Part shown: piece by piece, positions 1-5,220 of the stretch | Layout: the number at the start of each line of letters is the position of its first letter | How positions within the stretch are numbered: position 1 is the first letter of the stretch | DNA from: DASYYE01 sp035946955 | GTDB taxonomy: Bacteria > Actinomycetota > Actinomycetes > Streptosporangiales > Streptosporangiaceae | Direction of reading: 5' to 3' | Length of the DNA stretch: 7,295 nt | Assembly (NCBI GenBank): GCA_035946955.1 | Contig: DASYYE010000233.1 | Location: forward strand, 1 to 7,295 | Position numbers and translations under genes: made by a program | The notes under the pieces: generated by a model | Told to the model about the DNA's origin: nothing | Database searches by the model: none | The model's input: the letters and a program-made list of their open reading frames with translations, nothing else

Positions 1-954
1 ACCGCCACAGCGGTGAACTCCAATGGCCACAAGACGACCACAGCGGGCACGTTCACCACGCCGCAGCCCCGTGGCACCTTCTCCGCCTCGACCACCCTGG
101 TCGATGGGGAGACCTATGGCGTCGGCATGCCCATCATGATCACTTTCAGCCGGGCCATCCGGGACAAGGCCGAGGTGGAGCACGCCCTGCAGATCTCGGC
201 CAGCAAGCCGGTGGTCGGGGCCTGGTACTGGATGAGCAACACGCAGGTGTGGTTCCGGCCCCGCACGTACTGGCCCGCGCACACCGAGGTCAGGTTCGAC
301 GCCCGCCTGCGGGGAATCCGCGGCGCGCCCGGCGTCTACGGCAGCAGCGGCCTCACCGGGGGATTCCGGATCGGTAACTCGCTGATCGTGGTCGCCAGTG
401 CCGCCACCCACTACATGAGGGTCTGGTACAACGGCCACTCCAAGGGCAGGTGGCCCATCAGCACCGGCCGCCCAGGTGACGACACACCGGATGGCCACTA
501 CCTGTCCTTCGACATGGGCAACCCGGTGGACATGGACTCGGCTACCTACGGCGTCATGCCGGGCGACCCGGGTTACTACAACGTCCTGGTGTACGACTCG
601 GTCAAGTTCACCTACAGCGGCGACTACGTGCACAGTGCCCCATGGTCAGTGGCGCAGCAGGGGGTCACCAACGTCAGCCATGGGTGCGTGAACGTGGGCC
701 CCGCCAATGCCGCCTGGTACTACAACCACTCCGTGTTCGGCGACCCGATCTCGGTCGTGGGCAGCCCGGTGAAGGGCACCTGGGGCGACGGGTGGACGAT
801 CTACTTCCTGAGCTGGCCCAAACTCCTGGCCGGGAGCGGGACCGGGCAGGCGGTCGAGGTCAGCCCGCAGGGCAGCCGCTTCGCCTCACCCCAGTCCCTC
901 CCCGGTGTCAGTGGACCGTCATGGAAGTCCACTGACGTCCCGCGTCGTGGGTGA
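1..954 (+). CDS. L,D-transpeptidase (Ig-like domain + YkuD catalytic domain), 5' end missing
   Basis: This enzyme forms 3-3 cross-links in peptidoglycan outside the membrane through a catalytic cysteine. The reading frame is open from base 1, so the visible 317 residues are the C-terminal part; the GTG at 13 is an internal codon, not a convincing start. Counting from base 1, residues 1-20 look like the end of a first Ig-like domain, about 25-123 match the second Ig-like domain of LdtMt2 (motifs TYGVG, WYWMSN, VWFRP), and about 125-255 are the YkuD domain. The substrate-side motif MDSATYG lies near 178-184. The catalytic set is visible: H211-S212 in VHSAPWS, then SHGCVN with H227 and nucleophile C229 (codon 685-687). 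The usual Trp-rich end (W265, W272) is followed by about 40 low-complexity residues not expected from LdtMt2. The signal peptide or lipobox would lie upstream, outside the window. The gene converges on the next gene and overlaps it by 47 bp. Confidence 0.95.
   Translation, partial: TATAVNSNGHKTTTAGTFTTPQPRGTFSASTTLVDGETYGVGMPIMITFSRAIRDKAEVEHALQISASKPVVGAWYWMSNTQVWFRPRTYWPAHTEVRFDARLRGIRGAPGVYGSSGLTGGFRIGNSLIVVASAATHYMRVWYNGHSKGRWPISTGRPGDDTPDGHYLSFDMGNPVDMDSATYGVMPGDPGYYNVLVYDSVKFTYSGDYVHSAPWSVAQQGVTNVSHGCVNVGPANAAWYYNHSVFGDPISVVGSPVKGTWGDGWTIYFLSWPKLLAGSGTGQAVEVSPQGSRFASPQSLPGVSGPSWKSTDVPRRG
907..936. terminator. Perfect 10-bp inverted repeat in convergent gene overlap, candidate bidirectional terminator
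   Basis: The arms GTCAGTGGAC (907-916) and GTCCACTGAC (927-936) are perfectly complementary around a 10-nt loop. On the plus strand three further pairs, two of them G-U, could lengthen the stem. The repeat lies across the last eight codons and the stop of the minus-strand propeller gene and inside the last codons of the transpeptidase, so one hairpin could end transcripts from both sides. No T-run follows on either strand, so termination would have to be of the U-tract-poor kind often proposed for actinobacteria; that role is inferred. Confidence 0.55.
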
Positions 955-2155
955 ACCAGGTCTGCTGCCGGCTGACACCTTCCTGGAAGGCGAACCCGTG
1001 GGTGTCGGTGACCACCGAGCCCTCCAGGGTGAAACCGGCCCCAGCCAGGGCTGCCGCGTTTGCCAGGCTCGGGCTCTCGTGCCAGGTCCGGCCGCGGTCC
1101 CGGGAGATGTAGAGGTCCATCCGGCCGCCGGACAGGATGATCGTCCCTGCGGGGCTCATGGACGCGTCGCCGAGGTACCCGCCCGATGGCGGGCTGGTGG
1201 TCTTGCGCCAGCTATGGCCGCCGTCACCGGACAGGTAGGCGACCTTGGCCTGCTGGCCCGCGCCGGGCTCCATGCCGCACCCGAGCCACAACGAGCCACC
1301 GGGCGCCGCAGCCAGCGCCCCCGACCACGCGCCAGCGCAGGGCACGGGCAGTGGCCGCCACCGCGCAGAGCCGTCCGCCGGGCCGCTGAGCAGCAGGGGC
1401 CTGCCTAGGCTGGCCGCCATGGCGAACACATAACCGACGCCACCGGACACGACGACGCGTGCGGACCCCACTCCCGTGACGGACGCGCCTGGGACGGCCC
1501 GCCACATACCCGGCCCGGGTACCCCTGAGTAGACATGGAAGGGGCATGCCGCCGCGCCGCTGCCGCACCGGCCCGTGACCGCGAGCACCCGGTCCGTGCC
1601 TACCCCGAGACTCTGCACCTGTCTGCCGGGGACACGCATCCTTTGCCAGGTGGCCCCGCCGTCGCGCGTCTGCCAGAGGGCGGGGCCGAACGCCCAGCCC
1701 TGGCTGGTGGTGGCGAACAGGATCCTGCCCACCGCAGGAGCTGGCGGGCTGAGCTGGTACTGGTCCGCGGGCGGCGCGTCCGGCGCAGGCACCATGAACC
1801 AGCTGCGGCCGCCATCGACCGTCTTGCGCATCACGACCGTGCGGCACGTCCGGACCTGGTTCGCACACGGCGTTGCGAGCAGCCAGCCAGTCGACGCGGA
1901 CGCGAAGCTGGCGTCCAGGACAGTCAGCGCGCCCCCACGCATCGGCACGGCCGCTGGTGTCCCGGACCGTGCCGCCGCGACCCGCGCGGTGCCCGGCGCT
2001 GAGAGGCTGGCGTCGCGCGCCCGGAACGGCGCAGCCCGGCCGCAGGCGGCGCTCGCAACCAGCAGCAGCGCCATGATCACAACTGAAGTCAGCAGGGTCA
2101 GCAGGTGCGGCGCACCCCACCGCGCCGTCACTGAGTCAATACGGGTCCCGGTCAT
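908..2155 (-). CDS. Exported Asp-box (BNR/Ycf48-like) beta-propeller protein, function unknown
   Basis: This is a 415-residue protein of the BNR/Ycf48-like beta-propeller type. The N terminus has a positive stretch followed by a hydrophobic segment at about 18-37 that ends in ASAAC. C38 could be a lipidation site, but the -3 residue is Ser, so the lipobox is weak; signal-peptidase I cleavage or an uncleaved anchor is equally possible. Five Asp-box-like motifs are visible: TVDGGRSW (112-119), TRDGGATW (163-170), SGDGGHSW (309-316), SRDRGRTW (351-358) and THDAGRQW (402-409). The phrases STGWLLAT and SQGWAFG are typical of Ycf48-like repeats. Close cysteine pairs (C97/C104, C197/C204) plus C273/C293 suggest disulfides outside the cell. 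The ATG start has GGAGG 10 nt upstream. The gene is 93 bp downstream of the duplicated propeller pair on the same strand but is not a close copy of them. No catalytic residues can be assigned, and a sialidase label would be unsafe. Confidence 0.85.
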   Translation of the reverse strand: MTGTRIDSVTARWGAPHLLTLLTSVVIMALLLVASAACGRAAPFRARDASLSAPGTARVAAARSGTPAAVPMRGGALTVLDASFASASTGWLLATPCANQVRTCRTVVMRKTVDGGRSWFMVPAPDAPPADQYQLSPPAPAVGRILFATTSQGWAFGPALWQTRDGGATWQRMRVPGRQVQSLGVGTDRVLAVTGRCGSGAAACPFHVYSGVPGPGMWRAVPGASVTGVGSARVVVSGGVGYVFAMAASLGRPLLLSGPADGSARWRPLPVPCAGAWSGALAAAPGGSLWLGCGMEPGAGQQAKVAYLSGDGGHSWRKTTSPPSGGYLGDASMSPAGTIILSGGRMDLYISRDRGRTWHESPSLANAAALAGAGFTLEGSVVTDTHGFAFQEGVSRQQTWFTHDAGRQWTSMTVH

Positions 2156-2165
2156 GTCCGGTCAC

Positions 2166-2170
2166 CCTCC
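2166..2170 (-). promoter_or_regulatory. Ribosome binding site of the 908-2155 propeller gene
   Basis: The minus strand reads GGAGG here, with 10 nt between it and the ATG ending at 2155. This is slightly long spacing but supports that start. The GTG lying between them is out of frame. Confidence 0.6.
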
Positions 2171-2178
2171 GCCCGTCT

Positions 2179-2228
2179 GGTGCGCCATCGAGGACCGCTG
2201 GCACTCTCATTACCTAAGACGGCGCACC
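2179..2228. repeat. 8-bp perfect inverted repeat in the intergenic region before the Ycf48-like gene
   Basis: GGTGCGCC (2179-2186) and GGCGCACC (2221-2228) are perfect inverted arms 34 nt apart. After one mismatch, two more inner bases pair. The element fills much of the 93-bp gap between two same-strand propeller genes and lies just ahead of the ribosome binding site of the downstream gene. It may be a long-loop RNA hairpin or paired operator half-sites. There is no T-run, so it is a poor intrinsic terminator. No convincing -35/-10 pair was seen in this gap. Confidence 0.4.
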
Positions 2229-2248
2229 GAGCACACGGTTGGGCTGTG

Positions 2249-3661
2249 TCAGTGTGGCTGGGGCAGCGTGGTTGCGTAGATTTCGGAGTCCTTCGCGGTG
2301 CCGGCGGCGCTGCCCCAGCTCATGAACACGGTGGGGGTGCTGCGGCCGGGCAGTGCCGTCAGGCCGAAGGTGTCGCCTGGCCAGGTCTTGGCGTTGCCGT
2401 AGCCGGGTGAGACCCGCACTGCCGGGCCGAGCCAGCCCTTGGCGGTCGAGAACGGCCGCAGGTAGGTGGCGTAGCCCTGGGCGGCGGCGTCGGTCTGCCA
2501 GCCAACGTAGGCGGTGCCCGCCGCGCCGCCCGCCACCTGCACGATATGGACGGCGTGGTCGTGGTCAGGCGTGACGCGCACCGGCCGCGACCACACCCTG
2601 CCGCCATCGGAGGACCAGGTCAGCCAGCCGATGTCACCGGCGGCGGTCTGGGTGTCCCAGGTCGCGTAGAGGGTGCCGCCCGCGTCGGCACCCAGGTCCA
2701 CATCGATCCACCACTCGCTCACCACGATCGGCCCCTGGCCCGGCCACAGCTCCAGGGGGTGCGCGGGCCAGGCGGTGCCGTTGGCGGACGAGGTGAAGAA
2801 CTCGTGCCCGGGGTGTATCACGAACGTCCCCTGGCTCACCGCATGGCCGCAGTAGAGCACGTCAATGCGGCCTGGCTGGGTGAGGACCGGAGCGCCGATC
2901 CCGCCGTTGCGGGGGAAGTCCGGGCCCATCGGCGTGATGGGGCCCCAGGTCTTGCCGCCATCGGTGGAGACCTGCATGACCGAGTTGACGTCCCCAGCGG
3001 AGAACGAGCAGCTGCCGCCGCGGCTGCACAGGAACTTCATGAGCTTGACTGAGGGACCGTAGTCCCAGGTCAGGTAGAGGTGGTCGGCCGGGCCCGCGGC
3101 GATGAAGTCCCGGTCACCCCAGTTGTTACTGACCGGTGGTGTGTCGGCGGTGACCTGGGGGAAGGTGGCGCCGTGGTCGAACGAGGCCGCGACCACCGGC
3201 TCGGCGTGGGAGTCCCGGATCCGCATGTAGGCGACGTAGACGGTGCCGTCCGGCGCCACCGTCACCGAAGGGTCCCAGCTCCCCCCGGGCGACCCGGGCA
3301 CCACGATGGGCGTGCTGAAGTGCTTCCCGCCGTCGCTGCTGCGTGCGAAGCCGATCGCGGCGGAGTGGAGTTTCGCGCTGCAGCCGATCCACACGACATA
3401 CACATAGTCCGGTGCCCCGGCGGCCGCTTCGGCCTCGACGTTCTGCCCGGCGCAGCCCCTGCTCACTTCGGTGACCGGGGTGCCGGCCAGTGCGGGCTGG
3501 CTGGACGGGGTGGGCTGCGGTGAGCCCTGCCCCAGGTCGTGCGGGGGGCGGGCGCTGGACGTGCACGAGGACACCACGGCCATGACCGTGAGGGCGGCCA
3601 GGAACGCCCAGGACAGACGGCCAGGGCGTGCGCGGGTGCCCGGCGGAGTGCGTGCCCTCAC
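2249..3661 (-). CDS. Asp-box beta-propeller lipoprotein (sialidase-like fold), downstream copy of a tandem pair
   Basis: This 470-residue predicted lipoprotein has an Arg-rich start, a hydrophobic segment at about 18-30 and a good lipobox, VSSC, with C33 as the lipidated residue. A Pro/Ser/Gln-rich linker (34-62) then leads to the propeller. Asp-box-like motifs are SSDGGKHF (108-115), SFDHGATF (160-167), STDGGKTW (232-239), a degenerate SANGTAW (292-298) and SSDGGRVW (350-357). WDPSVTVAPDGTVYVAY and WGDRDFIAAG are typical propeller strands of BNR-type proteins. C70, C94, C212 and C218 are conserved in the paralogue at 3730-5100 and may form disulfides; C271 is extra. The invariant acidic patch EWWIDVDL (316-323) could bind metal or ligand, which is only a guess. 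The GTG start is forced: an in-frame TAA lies four codons upstream, and the next in-frame ATG is inside the signal peptide. No Shine-Dalgarno sequence is visible, and a strong hairpin ends 12 nt before the start. Automated tools may call it exo-alpha-sialidase, but I see no FRIP motif. Confidence 0.88.
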   Translation of the reverse strand: MRARTPPGTRARPGRLSWAFLAALTVMAVVSSCTSSARPPHDLGQGSPQPTPSSQPALAGTPVTEVSRGCAGQNVEAEAAAGAPDYVYVVWIGCSAKLHSAAIGFARSSDGGKHFSTPIVVPGSPGGSWDPSVTVAPDGTVYVAYMRIRDSHAEPVVAASFDHGATFPQVTADTPPVSNNWGDRDFIAAGPADHLYLTWDYGPSVKLMKFLCSRGGSCSFSAGDVNSVMQVSTDGGKTWGPITPMGPDFPRNGGIGAPVLTQPGRIDVLYCGHAVSQGTFVIHPGHEFFTSSANGTAWPAHPLELWPGQGPIVVSEWWIDVDLGADAGGTLYATWDTQTAAGDIGWLTWSSDGGRVWSRPVRVTPDHDHAVHIVQVAGGAAGTAYVGWQTDAAAQGYATYLRPFSTAKGWLGPAVRVSPGYGNAKTWPGDTFGLTALPGRSTPTVFMSWGSAAGTAKDSEIYATTLPQPH

Positions 3662-3673
3662 TGTGCCAGCTTA

Positions 3674-3712
3674 GGGTGTGTCCCGCTGCCCGGAGATCAG
3701 CGGGACACACCC
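3674..3712 (-). terminator. Perfect 15-bp hairpin between the duplicated genes; terminator or leader structure
   Basis: GGGTGTGTCCCGCTG (3674-3688) and CAGCGGGACACACCC (3698-3712) form a perfect 15-bp stem with a 9-nt loop. On the minus strand it begins 17 nt after the stop of the 3730-5100 gene and ends 12 nt before the GTG of the 2249-3661 gene. No T-run follows, so it is either a U-tract-poor terminator or a structure that stabilises the upstream message or restrains translation of the downstream gene. The segment ACACCC at 3721-3726 could pair instead with the GGGTGT at the 5' side of the stem, giving an alternative fold. Confidence 0.65.
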
Positions 3713-3729
3713 CAAACGCCGGGTGTCCG

Positions 3730-5100
3730 TCAGCGTGCGGGTGGGGTGAGCGTGGTCGCCCAGATCTCGGAGGCCTGTGAGGTGCCGACCGCACTGCCCC
3801 AGCTCATCGCCAGCTTGCCACCGGACGGCAGGGGCGCGATGCCGAACGTGTCACCCGGCCAGGCCTGGGCGTTGCCGAACTGGGGCGAGACCCGCACCGC
3901 TGGCCCGAGCCAGCCCTTGGTCACCGAGTATGGACGTTCCCATGTGGCATAGCCCTTGGGGGACGCGTCGGTCTGCCACCCCACATACACGGTCCCGGGC
4001 GCGCCGCCCGCGACCTCCATGATGTGGACGGCGTGGTCGTTGTCTGGCGTGACCCGCACCGGGGTCGACCACATGGTGCCACCGTCGGACGACCAGGTCA
4101 GCCAGCCGATGTCACCGGCGGTGGTCTGGGTGTCCCAGATGGCGTACAAGGTTCCCCCGCTGTCGGCGGACAGGTCCACGTCGATCCACCATTCCTTCAG
4201 CGCGATGGGCCCCTGGCCCGGGAACAGTTCCAGGGGGTGCGCTGGCCAGGTGGTGCCGTCCGCGGAGGAGGTGAAGAACTCATGGCCCGGGTGCAGCTTG
4301 TAGGTGCCCGAGTCCACGACGTGGCCGAGGTAGAGGACGTCAGCCCCGCCGTTCGGCCCCATGATGACCGGAGCGGCGATGCCTCCGTTGCGGGGGAAGT
4401 TCGGGCCCATCGGGGTGATGGGGCCGAACGTCTTGCCGCCGTCCGTGGACTTCTGGACCACGGCGTTGACGTCACCCGCTGAGAACGAGCAACTGCCCGT
4501 GGGGCTGCAGATGAACTTGATGAGGCTGGCCGAGGGGCCGTAGTCCCACGTGAGGTAGACAACCCCGTTCGCGCCAGCGGCGATGAAGTCCCGGTCACCC
4601 CAGTTGTTATTGACCGGTGGCGTGTCGGCGGTGACCTGCGGGAAGGTGGCGCCGTGGTCGAACGAGGCCGCGACCACCGGTTCGGCGAAGCCGCCCAGCT
4701 GGCGCATGTAGGCGAGGTAGAGGGTGCCGTCCGGGGCCACCGCCACCGACGGGTCCCAGCTCTGCCGGATCTGCGACCCCACCGAACCCGGCACCGTGAT
4801 GGGCTTGGAGAAGGTCGCCCCGCCGTCGGTGCTGCGGGCGAACCCGATCCCGCCGCAGCCGATCCATACGTCGTACACATAGTCAGGCGCGGCGGTCGCC
4901 GCCTCGACCTCGGCGTTGCCTCCGGAACAGCCCTGGCTCACATCGATCACGGTGCTCGCCCGGGAGGTGCTCGAGCCGCGGTGGTCCTGTGTCCCATGCT
5001 GTGCTGCTGTTGCTGAGCCAGCCCCTGTAAGGGTCAGGCCCATCACGGCCATGCCTGTCACGATCTTGCTGGACCATCCTGTGTGTCTTAAGCGGGTCAC
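3730..5100 (-). CDS. Secreted Asp-box beta-propeller protein (sialidase-like fold), first copy of a tandem pair
   Basis: This 456-residue protein has a classical Sec signal peptide: basic residues at the start, a hydrophobic core at about 13-27, and likely cleavage after the Ala-rich stretch near residues 31-33 (ATAA before Q34). It has no lipobox, unlike its paralogue at 2249-3661. Asp-box-like motifs are STDGGATF (90-97), SFDHGATF (146-153), STDGGKTF (218-225), SADGTTW (279-285) and SSDGGTMW (337-344). Four cysteines shared with the paralogue (C58, C82, C198, C204) suggest two disulfides. WGDRDFIAAG (167-176), HPGHEFF (270-276) and EWWIDVDL (303-310) are unchanged or nearly so between copies and mark the likely functional face. 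The GTG start is supported by GGAGG 7 nt upstream. It is the first gene after the qcrB terminator, so it probably has its own promoter and may head a unit of three propeller genes. The substrate is unknown; the fold call is solid but sialidase activity is not shown. Confidence 0.9.
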   Translation of the reverse strand: MTRLRHTGWSSKIVTGMAVMGLTLTGAGSATAAQHGTQDHRGSSTSRASTVIDVSQGCSGGNAEVEAATAAPDYVYDVWIGCGGIGFARSTDGGATFSKPITVPGSVGSQIRQSWDPSVAVAPDGTLYLAYMRQLGGFAEPVVAASFDHGATFPQVTADTPPVNNNWGDRDFIAAGANGVVYLTWDYGPSASLIKFICSPTGSCSFSAGDVNAVVQKSTDGGKTFGPITPMGPNFPRNGGIAAPVIMGPNGGADVLYLGHVVDSGTYKLHPGHEFFTSSADGTTWPAHPLELFPGQGPIALKEWWIDVDLSADSGGTLYAIWDTQTTAGDIGWLTWSSDGGTMWSTPVRVTPDNDHAVHIMEVAGGAPGTVYVGWQTDASPKGYATWERPYSVTKGWLGPAVRVSPQFGNAQAWPGDTFGIAPLPSGGKLAMSWGSAVGTSQASEIWATTLTPPAR

Positions 5101-5168
5101 GCGTGCACCTCCGTTGGTGTCTTCGGCAGGTCCACACTACGAAACCGCGTCAAACTACACATATAACA
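5101..5168 (-). promoter_or_regulatory. Leader and probable promoter region of the duplicated propeller genes
   Basis: This gap between the qcrB terminator and the GTG at 5100 is AT-richer at its upstream end than the rest of the window. On the minus strand a TTGACG (5148-5153) resembles a -35 box, but the nearest TAGTGT (5134-5139) is only 8 nt away, too close for a standard sigma-70 pair. A promoter is expected from gene layout; its exact boxes are not established. Confidence 0.3.
5108..5112 (-). promoter_or_regulatory. Ribosome binding site of the 3730-5100 gene
   Basis: The minus strand reads GGAGG 7 nt before the GTG at 5098-5100. This fixes that start over the out-of-frame GTG that overlaps the site. 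Confidence 0.75.
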
Positions 5169-5200
5169 AAAAGCCGGCCAGGCTGTCCTGGCCGGCTTTT
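5169..5200 (-). terminator. Intrinsic terminator after qcrB
   Basis: A perfect 14-bp stem (5169-5182 with 5187-5200) encloses a 4-nt loop; its GC core is GCCGGCCAGG with AAAA/TTTT at the base. On the minus strand the stem runs into TTTTTGTTATAT, a classical U-tract, starting 20 nt after the qcrB stop. The plus strand also ends in TTTT, so weak action in the other direction is possible. It separates the respiratory operon from the propeller genes. Confidence 0.93.
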
Positions 5201-5220
5201 CGCTGGCAGCGTGGCGGGTG

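Larger units (their letters stand above)
2249..5100 (-). repeat. Tandem gene duplication (two paralogous propeller genes, head to tail)
   Basis: The genes at 2249-3661 and 3730-5100 align along nearly their whole mature length, with shared runs such as VVAASFDHGATFPQVTADT, GDIGWLTWSSDGG and GWLGPAVRVSP. Only the export signals, the linkers and small indels differ: the copy at 2249-3661 has extra residues after WIGC, and the copy at 3730-5100 has a longer loop before SWDPS. At DNA level, 3096-3199 matches 4577-4680 without gaps, with only three mismatches in 104 positions. Confidence 0.9.

Noticed and set aside
1575..2279. Plus-strand open frame of 234 codons, and the nearby 905-1408 and 1535-2002 frames
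   Set aside because: They are antisense to the propeller gene at 908-2155, whose Asp boxes and signal sequence support the minus strand. No domain or ribosome site supports the plus-strand frames.
3126..3794. Minus-strand open frame bridging the two duplicated genes
   Set aside because: It runs through the intergenic hairpin in a different frame from both propeller genes, and its product is an Arg/His/Pro-rich shadow.
4197..4880. Minus-strand 227-codon open frame inside the secreted propeller gene
   Set aside because: It is an Arg/Ser/Thr-rich product in an alternative frame within a gene with clear motifs.
2249..5100. Active sialidase assignment for the duplicated propellers
   Set aside because: Asp boxes show the propeller fold, but no FRIP motif or convincing catalytic Arg triad could be placed by eye, and Asp boxes occur in many non-enzymes.
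5134..5153. TTGACG/TAGTGT as a sigma-70 promoter for the secreted propeller gene
   Set aside because: The boxes are only 8 nt apart, too close for a normal -35/-10 pair; kept only as a low-confidence regulatory region.
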